This document shows, in pieces, positions 13,424 to 23,473 of a DNA stretch of 64,000 bases. The position numbers were made by a program, and so were the translations under genes. Position 1 is the first letter of the stretch. Each line of letters begins with the position of its first letter. The notes beneath the pieces were generated by a model that was given only the letters and a program-made list of their open reading frames with translations, was not told the DNA's origin and did not search any database. The stretch comes from Strigamia acuminata (Eukaryota; Arthropoda; Chilopoda; Geophilomorpha; Linotaeniidae). The stretch is taken from NCBI GenBank assembly GCA_949358305.1, contig OX442314.1, forward strand, positions 62,001 through 126,000, given 5' to 3'.

Positions 13424-16400
13424 TTTTATGCCAAAAAATGCTGTATTTTATGCCAAAAAATGCTGTATTTTATGCCAAAAAATGCTGTATTTTATGCCAA
13501 AAAATGCTGTATTTTATGCCAAAAAATGCTGTATTTTATGCCAAAAAATGCTGTATTTTATGCCAAAAAATGCTGTATTTTATGCCAAAAAATGCTGTAT
13601 TTTATGCCAAAAAATGCTGTATTTTATGCCAAAAAATGCTGTATTTTATGCCAAAAAATGCTGTATTTTATGCCAAAAAATGCTGTATTTTATGCCAAAA
13701 AATGCTGTATTTTATGCCAAAAAATGCTGTATTTTATGCCAAATAATGCTGTCTTTTATGCCAAAAAATGCTGTATTTCATGCCAAAAAATGCTGTATTT
13801 TATGCCAAAAAATGCTGTATTTTATGTCAAAAAATACTGTTTTTGTGCATAATAAAACTTGTTTTTTGAAGAAATGTATTTTATACAAAAAAATGCTGTT
13901 TCGGTGCATTAAAAGCGTTTGTTTTTATGAGAAAAAATATTTTCTGCCTTCAAAATGCTGTTTTGGCGGACAAAAAGCGTTTGTTTTAATGAGAGAAAAT
14001 ATTTTATGCCTCCAGAATGCTATTTTGATGAATAAAAAGAGTTTGTTTTTGCGAATAAATGTATTTTATGTAAAAAAATGCTGTTTTTGCGCATAAAAAG
14101 ACTTTGTTTTTTGAAGAAATGTATTTTATACCAAAATATGCTGTTTCGGTGCATTAAAAGCGTTTGTTTTTATGAGGGAAAGTATTTTATGCCTAAAAAA
14201 TGCTTATTTTGTACATAAAAAGCGTTTGTTTTATGAGAAAAAATATTTTAAGCTCTCAGTGCCCTCAGAGCCCTCAGAGCCCTCAGAGCCCTCAGAGCCC
14301 TCAGAGCCCTCAGAGCCCTCAGACTCAGAGCCCTCAGACTCAGAGCCCTCAGAAGTCTCAGAGCCCTCAAAGCCCTCAAAGCCCTCCAAGCCCTCAGAGC
14401 CCTCACAGCCCTAAAAAATGCTGTATTTTATGCCAAAAAATGCTGTATTTTATGCCAAAAAATGCTGTATTTTATGCCAAAAAATGCTGTATTTTATGCC
14501 AAAAAATGCTGTATTTTATGCCAAAAAATGCTGTATTTTATGCCAAAAAATGCTGTATTTTATGCCAAAAAATGCTGTATTTTATGCCAAAAAATGCTGT
14601 ATTTTATGCCAAAAAATGCTGTATTTTATGCCAAAAAATGCTGTATTTTATGCCAAAAAATGCTGTATTTTATGCCAAATAATGCTGTCTTTTATGCCAA
14701 AAAATGCTGTATTTTATGCCAAAAAATGCTGTATTTTATGCCAAAAAATGCTGTATTTTATGCCAAAAAATGCTGTATTTTATGCCAAAAAATGCTGTAT
14801 TTTATGCCAAAAAATGCTGTATTTTATGCCAAAAAATGCTGTATTTTATGCCAAAAAATGCTGTATTTTATGCCAAAAAATGCTGTATTTTATGCCAAAA
14901 AATGCTGTATTTTATGCCAAAAAATGCTGTATTTTATGCCAAATAATGCTGTCTTTTATGCCAAAAAATGCTGTATTTTATGCCAAAAAATGCTGTATTT
15001 TATGCAAAAAAATGCTGTATTTTATGCCAAAAAATGCTGTTTTTGCGCATAAAAAGACTTTGTTTTTTGAAGAAATGTATTTTATACCAAAGAATGCTGT
15101 TTCGGTGCATTAAAAGCGTTTGTTTTTATAAGAAAAAATATTTTCTGCCTTCAAAATGCTGTTTTAGCGGACAAAAAGCGTTTGTTTTAATGAGAGAAAA
15201 TATTTTATGCCTCCAGAATGCTATTTTGATGAATAAAAAGAGTTTGTTTTTGCGAATAAATGTATTTTATGTCAAAAAATGCTGTTTTTGCGCATAAAAA
15301 GACTTTGTTTTTTGAAGAAATGTATTTTATACCAAAAAATGCTGTTTCGGTGCATTAAAAGCGTTTGTTTTTATGAGGGAAAGTAGTTTATGCCTAAAAA
15401 ATGCTTATTTGTACATAAAAAGCGTTTGTTTTATGAGAAAAAATATTTTAAGCTCTCAGTGCCTTCAGAGCCCTCAGAGCCCTCAGAGCCCTCAGAGCCC
15501 TCGGAGCTCTCAGAGCCCTCACAGCTCTCAGAGCCCTCAGAGCCCTCAGAGCCCGCAGAGCCCTCAGAGCCCTCAGAGCCCTCATAGCCCTCAGAGCCCG
15601 CAGACTCAGAGCCCTCAGAGCCCTCAGAGCCCTCAGAGCCCTCAGAGCCCTCAGAGCCCTCAGAGCCCTCAGACTCAGAGCCCTCAGACTCAGAGCCCTC
15701 AGAAGTCTCAGAGCCCTCAGAAGTCTCAGAGCTTTCAGAGCCCTCAAAGCCCTCAAAGCCCTCAGAGCCCTCAGAGCCCTAAAAAATGCTGTATTTTATG
15801 CCAAAAAATGCTGTATTTTATGCCAAAAAATGCTGTATTTTATGCCAAAAAATGCTGTATTTTATGCCAAAAAATGCTGTATTTTATGCCAAAAAATGCT
15901 GTATTTTATGCCAAAAAATGCTGTATTTTATGCCAAAAAATGCTGTATTTTATGCCAAAAAATGCTGTATTTTATGCCAAAAAATGCTGTATTTTATGCC
16001 AAAAAATGCTGTATTTTATGCCAAAAAATGCTGTGTTTTATGCCAAAAAATGCTGTGTTTTATGCCAAAAAATGCTGTATTTTATGCCAAAAAATGCTGT
16101 ATTTTATGCCAAAAAATGCTGTATTTTATGCCAAAAAATGCTGTATTTTATGCCAAAAAATGCTGTATTTTATGCCAAAAAATGCTGTATTTTATGCCAA
16201 AAAATGCTGTATTTTATGCCAAAAAATGCTGTATTTTATGCCAAAAAATGCTGTTTTTTATGCCAAAAAATGCTGTATTTTATGCCAAAAAATGCTGTAT
16301 TTTATGCCAAAAAATGCTGTATTTTATGCCAAATAATGCTGTCTTTTATGCCAAAAAATGCTGTATTTTATGCCATAAAATGCTGTATTTTATGCCAAAA

Positions 16401-16836
16401 AATGCTGTATTTTATGCCAAAAAATGCTGTATTTTATGCCAAAAAATGCTGTATTTTATGCCATAAAATGCTGTATTTTATGCCAAAAAATGCTGTATTT
16501 TATGCCAAAAAATGCTGTATTTTATGCCAAAAAATGCTGTATTTTATGCCAAAAAATGCTGTATTTTATGCCAAAAAATGCTGTATTTTATGCCAAAAAA
16601 TGCTGTTTTTGCGCATAAAGAGCGTTTGTTTTATGAGAAAAAATATTTTAAGCCTTCAGAATGCTATTTTAATGAATAAAAAGCGTTTGTTTTTGCGAAG
16701 AAATGTATTTTATGTCAAAAAATGCTGTTTTTTATGCCAAAAAATGCTGTATTTTATGCCAAAAAATGCTGTTTTTGCGCATAAAAAGACTTTCTTTTTT
16801 TAAAAAATGTATTTTATACCAAAAAATGCTGGTTCT

Positions 16837-17033
16837 TGTTATGTTTTGATTGCAAATTAATGAATAAGCTTTATGACGTACAATGTAATTAGTTAGAACA
16901 ATATACCATGGTTACCTATTGTGTGTAAGGTAGCCATGGTAACAGTATTCTGGAATCAGTCATGTGTGAACTATGAATAAATGAGGGAGTTTCGTGTACA
17001 CTCTTTCCCATTCCAATTTGAGAGTCTAAATCG
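16837..17033 (+). mobile_element. Putative 5' LTR of Ty3/Gypsy element A
   Basis: Satellite ends at about 16830 and unique sequence starts; TGTTATG at 16837 is a plausible LTR start. A TTGGTGAGAACC string just after position 17033 resembles the TTGGTGA primer-site starts of some animal Ty3 elements. The only other copy is the inverted one at 21315-21511 and there is no 3' LTR, so neither boundary can be verified. A near-inverted pair around ACCATGGTTACC (about 16908-16944) could form a hairpin. Confidence 0.4.
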
Positions 17034-17168
17034 TTGGTGAGAACCCTTCAGTGGTATCCACGATAAACAGTTTAAGTAAAACGTTTGGACAGTGGACTGG
17101 GCAGTTTGAAATTGCTAATACAGAGCGTATTTACCTAATTGTGAGTTTTTTGCGACAATTTTCAATTG

Positions 17169-20100
17169 ATGAAGTCCGTGTCGGCGAGTCGACGTTCGGG
17201 CGGAGTCCTGGACTGTTTTTTGTGGCGGGCGGCGTGTGAGCCGTTGGCGGCGAGTTTTGGACGTGAGTTGGAGCGATTTTGGCGACGGGAGAAGCGCCAA
17301 GGACACGCGATCGAACACGGGACATCGAACGTGAGGTTTATCGGTTGGTGTAGTTTTCTGCTCCTTGTAATGGCGCAGGTAATGCTTGGTGGCATTCCTC
17401 CATTTTCTGGGTCCACGTTGCACGAGTGGACGAGTTGGAAGCAAACTTACCAACAATTCGTCTTGTTGAACAAGGTAGAAGCCGACAGACAGGTGCCGTT
17501 GCTTTTGACGGTCATCGACATCCCGATGTTCGACAAAATCAAGCGATGGGCGCATCCGAAGGACGTGGTGACGATGGGTTTGGATGTGATTTTGGAGGTG
17601 GTGGACGACCATTACAAGTCGGTCGACACTCCGTACATGGCACGGCAGAGATTTGGGGCACGGAAGCGACACGAGGCCGAGTCAATTGAAAAATACATCT
17701 CGGAACTCCGGATTTTGTCGCAGCGTTGCGGATTCGCAACCAAAGAGGAGACGGACGGGGCGATCGTTCATCAGGTCGTGCGCGGGTCGCGCAATGAGGT
17801 ATTGGTGCGAGAGATCCTTTTAAATATGCCGTTGACGGCGGCCGAGGTGACGAAGCGAGCGGTGGCCCACGAGATGGCGCACATCGCTGCGACGGGGCGA
17901 GAAGAACCACTGCCATTTTCGGATGAGGAATCGGCGAAAGCGACGTCGTCGGCTGCCGTGTTACAGTTGTCATCAGGTGGGAGACGCGGTGTGCAGAGGG
18001 GACGTGGAAGAGCCGGCCAGTTCGGTTCACCCAGCACTCCTGCCCCAGGGACCAGTGCCCAGCGAGGATCGTATCAGCGACCGTGGCGCGGTCGCCAAGG
18101 ACAGGGCAGTGGACGCGGCGGCCAACCAGTTAAAAGGGACGGCACACCCGTCGATTGTTTTTGGTGCGGCGGTCTGCATTTCGTAAAGGACTGCCCTTTT
18201 GAGCCAGCGCTGGGACCAAGGCCCAGCCAAAGTCAAGGGACTGGCGGACGATTGGTTGGTGAGTGGCGGAGAAAAGCGAGTGACCAGGAGGGGGCTTGCC
18301 CGCCGACGACGTTTCCACCTGATGTTGATGGCGGATTTGGAGGTGCAGGGGCACCCGACGAGAAATGGAGACAACGAAACGTCCCGATCAACGCTATACA
18401 GGAGCAAGATGAGGACTATGCCCTGTTTCATCTGGCGGGAGTGAGTGGGCGCCCGCCACCCCTTATTGTGCGAGCGGTTGTAAATTCTTTTAGTTTCAAT
18501 TTGTTGCTGGATACCGGCAGCGAATTGTCAGTGTTGAATGCGGCTGATTGTAATGTCTTGTTGAATAAGCGTTTGTTGTCAAGGAGGGAAATCATTCCCA
18601 CTACGGTCAAGCTGTTTGCGTACCAGCGCCAGCCCATCGAGGTGTTGGGGCAAGTTCGGTTAGTCATGCAAATGGGTCAGGTAACTGCAAGGGTAAATTT
18701 TGTGGTGGTGGGACGTTTGGGCCCAAGTCTTATCGGTCGAGACATAGTGCAAAAATTTGGGTGGCATAATATTTCTGCTGCTTTAATTTCAGGAAACGGA
18801 CGCGACTCGGCAGCGCCAGCGGACGGTGGTGGAGTTGGGTTGAGTGGTCAACATCCGTCGGCGAGCCCAGTGGATCATGTGGAAGCGGCGAGCACGAGCG
18901 CACAGAGAGCTGGTTCCCTTAGCGAGTTGTTGTTGCGTTATGCGCATGTTTTCAGTGAGTGTCTCGGTACCTATAAGGGAGACCAAGTCAACCTTATTTT
19001 AAGGCCTGACGCGGTCCCCAGGTTTTACAGGCCCAGGCCGATCCCGCTGCCCTTGAGAGATGCGGTCAGTTCCGAAATCGATGATTTGATTAGTAAGGGG
19101 GTGTTTAAGCCAATCCCGTTTTCCGCATGGGGGACCCCCCTCGTCACAGTTCGCAAGAAAGATGGGGGGGTTCGCCTGTGTGGCGATTACAGGTCCACCG
19201 TCAACGCAAACCTGCAGCCAGACCCTTATCCTTTACGCCGCATTGCTGAGCTTTTAGCCTCCATCGGGAGGGCGCGAGTGTTCAGTACGCTTGACCTTAG
19301 GCAAGCGTATTTGCAAATCCCGTTGTCCGAGGGGTCGGCCATTATAGCGGCCGTCAACACGCCCAAGGGCCTGATGGCCGTTACGAGGCTCCCGTTCGGG
19401 ACCATGCCTTCTGCAGGCATATTTCAGCGCATTATCATCTCGGTCTTGGACGGGGTGCCTCGTATTTTTGTGTACTTGGACGACATTCTTGTGGCAACTT
19501 GGAGTTTGCCGGAGCATTTGTGGGTTTTAGAGCAAATTTTTGTCAGGTTGGCTGACAGAGGATTACATCTGGCCAGGGAGAAGTGCTTATTTTGTCAGAG
19601 TGGGCTAAATTTTTTAGGGTTTGCGATTAGTGAGAAGGGAGTGAAACCCATCGCGTCAAAAGTGGAAGCGGTGTTGGCAATCCCACCTCCGGTGGATGTG
19701 AAGGGCCTCAGAACCTTTTTGGGAATGGTGGCTTTTTATGCCGTGTTCATTGAGCACTTGGCTGATAAGGCGACGCCACTGTATGAACTTCTGTGCACTG
19801 ACGCAAATTGGGTTTGGAACCAGCGTAGGCAGAGGGCGTTTGATGGGATCAAGCGGGCTTTGACCTCCGCTCCAATTTTGACATACTACGACCTCCACCG
19901 TCCGTTGGTGGTCGCATCGGACGCGTCCCCTTACAGGGTTGGAGCCGTCCTTGCCCACGTGGATGAGTTAGAGAGAGAATACCCGGTCGATTTTGCTTTC
20001 CGGTCCGTCAGCCGCGCCGAGAGCAATTATGCGCAGATAGATAAAGAGGCGCTGTCGGTTGTATTCGCGGTGAGAAAGTTCCACATTTACCTTATGGATA

Positions 20101-20642
20101 GGAAATTTACGATATACACCGACCATAAGCCCTTGCTGGGCATCTTGGGGTCTGACTGGCCGATCCCCTTGGTGGTCAGCCCCAGGATGCTCCGCTGGGC
20201 CTTGCTTTTATCGGCATATTCATATGTGTTGCGGTATCGCAGGGGGACGGACAATTCTAATGCTGATGTCCTGAGTAGGTTCCCTTGCGACCCGGCGCCG
20301 GCTGAGGTGGATGACCGACCCGTGTTTTTGGTGGAAATGGAGGGCAAGAATTTGTTAACAGCGGTGGAAGTCGCGAAGGCGACGTTGGTGGATGTGGAAC
20401 TGATGGTGGTGGTCGCCGCGGTTCGGTTGGGAAGCCCTGCCTCGCTCATGGGGCACCCTGAATTGGCGGTGTTTGTGAGTCGTTTTGAGGAGCTATCTTT
20501 GATGGCAGGAGTCCTCTTGTGGGGGGCTCGAGTAGTAATACCGGGTGCTTTGCAGACTAGGATGCTGCGGCTGCTTCATGAAGGCCATCCTGGCATCGTG
20601 GCCATGAAAAAGAGGGCCCGCAGTGCTATGTGGTGGGCGGGG
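17169..20642 (+). CDS. Element A Gag-Pol polyprotein, 3'-truncated in integrase
   Basis: This is a single open frame with gag and pol fused. The first ATG is at 17169. Gag runs to about residue 320 and is followed by a CX2CX3HX4C zinc knuckle (CFWCGGLHFVKDC, about residue 328), an Arg/Gly-rich stretch lying before it. The protease DTGS is near residue 448. Reverse transcriptase carries YLDD near residue 769. RNase H shows VVASDAS and YTDHKPL. The integrase zinc-binding start HEGHPG appears near residue 1135, and homology stops at 20642 where inverted LTR-gag DNA is joined; the frame runs a few foreign codons to a stop at 20666. The integrase catalytic core, C-terminus and 3' LTR are missing, so this copy is not autonomous. 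The region is much more GC-rich than the surrounding satellite. The Ty3/Gypsy assignment is secure; I cannot fix the clade by eye. Confidence 0.92.
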
Positions 20643-21179
20643 TTCCGAGATGTATTTTTCAATTGACTCGGCCTCGTGTCGCTTCCGTGCCCCAAATCTC
20701 TGCCGTGCCATGTACGGAGTGTCGACCGACTTGTAATGGTTGTCCACCACCTCCAAAATCACATCCAAACCCATCGTCACCACGTCCTTCGGATGCGCCC
20801 ATCGCTTGATTTTGTCGAACATCGGGATGTCGATGACCGTCAAAAGCAACGGCACCTGTCTGTCGGCTTCTACCTTGTTCAACAAGACGAATTGTTGGTA
20901 AGTTTGCTTCCAACTCGTCCACTCGTGCAACGTGGACCCAGAAAATGGAGGAATGCCACCAAGCATTACCTGCGCCATTACAAGGAGCAGAAAACTACAC
21001 CAACCGATAAACCTCACGTTCGATGTCCCGTGTTCGATCGCGTGTCCTTGGCGCTTCTCCCGTCGCCAAAATCGCTCCAACTCACGTCCAAAACTCGCCG
21101 CCAACGGCTCACACGCCGCCCGCCACAAAAAACAGTCCAGGACTCCGCCCGAACGTCGACTCGCCGACACGGACTTCAT
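20643..21179 (-). pseudogene. Element A gag N-terminal fragment, inverted copy
   Basis: This is the reverse-complement copy of 17169-17705, encoding the first 179 gag residues on the minus strand and then reading into antisense pol. One coding difference from the left arm is visible (Asp to Asn in the VVDDHYKS stretch). It lacks everything downstream and is a structural by-product of the inverted duplication. Confidence 0.88.
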
Positions 21180-21314
21180 CAATTGAAAATTGTCGCAAAA
21201 AACTCACAATTAGGTAAATACGCTCTGTATTAGCAATTTCAAACTGCCCAGTCCACTGTCCAAACGTTTTACTTAAACTGTTTATCGTGGATACCACTGA
21301 AGGGTTCTCACCAA

Positions 21315-21511
21315 CGATTTAGACTCTCAAATTGGAATGGGAAAGAGTGTACACGAAACTCCCTCATTTATTCATAGTTCACACATGACTGATTCCAGAA
21401 TACTGTTACCATGGCTACCTTACACACAATAGGTAACCATGGTATATTGTTCTAACTAATTACATTGTACGTCATAAAGCTTATTCATTAATTTGCAATC
21501 AAAACATAACA
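21315..21511 (-). mobile_element. Putative LTR of element A, inverted copy
   Basis: This is the mirror copy of 16837-17033, ending CATAACA at 21505-21511 where minus-oriented satellite begins. It is joined to the same satellite module as the left copy. It was therefore copied together with its flank and is not a 3' LTR. Confidence 0.4.
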
Positions 21512-22843
21512 AGAACCAGCATTTTTTGGTATAAAATACATTTTTTAAAAAAAGAAAGTCTTTTTATGCGCAAAAACAGCATTTTTTGGCATAAAATACA
21601 GCATTTTTTGGCATAAAAAACAGCATTTTTTGACATAAAATACATTTCTTCGCAAAAACAAACGCTTTTTATTCATTAAAATAGCATTCTGAAGGCTTAA
21701 AATATTTTTTCTCATAAAACAAACGCTCTTTATGCGCAAAAACAGCATTTTTTGGCATAAAATACAGCATTTTTTGGCATAAAATACAGCATTTTTTGGC
21801 ATAAAATACAGCATTTTTTGGCATAAAATACAGCATTTTTTGGCATAAAATACAGCATTTTATGGCATAAATTACAGCATTTTTTGGCATAAAATACAGC
21901 ATTTTTTGGCATAAAATACAGCATTTTTTGGCATAAAATACAGCATTTTATGGCATAAAATACAGCATTTTATGGCATAAAAGACAGCATTATTTGGCAT
22001 AAAATACAGCATTTTTTGGCATAAAATACAGCATTTTTTGGCATAAAATACAGCATTTTTTGGCATAAAAAACAGCATTTTTTGGCATAAAATACAGCAT
22101 TTTTTGGCATAAAATACAGCATTTTTTGGCATAAAATACAGCATTTTTTGGCATAAAATACAGCATTTTTTTGCATAAAATACAGCATTTTTTGGCATAA
22201 AATACAGCATTTTTTGGCATAAAAGACAGCATTATTTGGCATAAAATACAGCATTTTTTGGCATAAAATACAGCATTTTTTGGCATAAAATACAGCATTT
22301 TATGGCATAAAATACAGCATTTTTTGGCATAAAATACAGCATTTTTTTGCATAAAATACAGCATTTTTTGGCATAAAATACAGCATTATTTGGCATAAAA
22401 TACAGCATTTTTTGGCATAAAATACAGCATTTTTTGGCATAAAATACAGCATTTTTTGGCATAAAATACAGCATTTTTTGGCATAAAATACAGCATTTTT
22501 TGGCATAAAATACAGCATTTTTTGGCATAAAATACAGCATTTTTTGGCATAAAATACAGCATTTTTTGGCATAAAATACAGCATTTTTTGGCATAAAATA
22601 CAGCATTTTTTGGCATAAAATACAGCATTTTTTGGCATAAAATACAGCATTTTTTGGCATAAAATACAGCATTTTTTGGCATAAAATACAGCATTTTTTG
22701 GCATAAAATACAGCATTTTTTGGCATAAAATACAGCATTTTTTGGCATAAAATACAGCATTTTTTGGCAAAAAATACAGCATTTTTTGGCATAAAATACA
22801 GCATTTTTTGGCATAAAATACAGCATTTTTTGGCATAAAATAC
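21512..22843 (-). repeat. Composite satellite array, reverse orientation
   Basis: Here the satellite reads on the minus strand. About 21512-21740 holds 60-bp modules, mirroring the left flank of element A, and about 21741-22843 holds some 50 units of the 22-bp monomer with scattered variants. It ends GGCATAAAATAC exactly at the 5' LTR of element C. No 9-bp satellite occurs in this block. Confidence 0.95.
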
Positions 22844-23366
22844 TGTCACGGGTGTCCCTTCCCAATTCTTAATTTTCAATTTATTTTCTACATTTCTTCC
22901 CGATTTAATTTATGCACGCGACCTTGTCGCGGTATTGTTTAACCTCAAACCTCGTTCTCGAGTTGGTGACAATCGATCAGCTGATCACTCGATCAGCTGA
23001 CCGATTGTTATAAATATTGCGTCGTGTCGATATGCCGACACTTCGCGACCGATACCCATTTGGACCACAAGTCAATTTCTTTTCGTATCTATTTTTTCTG
23101 ACCGTGCTCGCTCTAACTCCCACCTTTTTATTCATCCGGTGACATTCGAAGCCCCCATTTGAGCTACCGAATTATCTGGAATTGGTCGATTATTTTCGAT
23201 ATAAAACATTATTCGATAACAAGAATCTAGTTGACAGAATTATTCAACGGAACCGGAGTTCTCGAATGACCGACACCCACGCTGAAGGTCATTTTCACTA
23301 CGGGGATTCCACGAACCTGCGACTGCGCGTTTAACACACGCATTGTTTTGTAACGTCATTGTTACA
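22844..23366 (+). mobile_element. 5' LTR of element C
   Basis: This 523-bp LTR starts TGTCACGGG and ends TTGTTACA, with TGT/ACA ends. TATAAATA at 23009-23016 is the likely promoter TATA box. Just upstream, CGATCAGCTGA occurs twice (about 22972 and 22990) around CAGCTG E-box palindromes. The body is unrelated to the satellite. Confidence 0.92.
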
Positions 23367-23370
23367 AACT

Positions 23371-23390
23371 TGGCGAGCTAGACAGGATTC
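23371..23390 (+). promoter_or_regulatory. Primer-binding site of element C
   Basis: TGGCGAGCTAGACAGGATTC lies four bases after the LTR. The same string follows the LTR of element E (54695), and TGG at its start would pair with a tRNA CCA end. The donor tRNA would have a 5' acceptor strand GAGCTAG; I could not assign it to an amino acid. Confidence 0.75.
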
Positions 23391-23473
23391 CGCTTTATTG
23401 AGGGAACCAGCGAGATAGTTAGTATTTTCATTTTTCGTTAATTATTACAATTTTCTTTTCACGTTATTTCAAA

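Larger units (their letters stand above)
7459..16836 (+). repeat. Composite satellite array, forward orientation (block 2)
   Basis: The same three monomers continue. The 9-bp blocks lie near 7511-8450, 9231-9385, 9971-10170, 10641-11255, 11491-11625, 12226-12380, 12966-13165, 14256-14412 and 15456-15780. The 22-bp blocks lie near 8451-8805, 9386-9550, 10171-10465, 11256-11430, 11626-11800, 12381-12545, 13166-13825 (about 30 units), 14413-15030 and 15781-16605. The 60-bp modules fill the remainder and the last of them abuts element A. Single-base variants, such as GCCAAATAATGCTGTC in place of the usual unit, recur at intervals. This suggests amplification of multi-unit blocks rather than of single monomers. 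Confidence 0.95.
16380..21968. repeat. Large inverted repeat around element A
   Basis: The left arm, about 16380-17705, is the reverse complement of about 20643-21968. Paired coordinates sum to 38348 with no indel seen across the LTR and gag part. The arms contain satellite, LTR, leader and the first 179 gag codons, and enclose a 2937-bp single-copy spacer carrying the rest of gag-pol. The inner seam shows short shared sequence (ATCTCGGAAC against ATCTCGGAACC), then the arms diverge. Outward pairing continues into the 22-bp arrays but loses register by whole units. Confidence 0.9.

Noticed and set aside
17051-17239. Small ORF upstream of element A gag
   Set aside because: It begins at GTG, overlaps the gag start in another frame and has no recognisable feature; more likely leader sequence.
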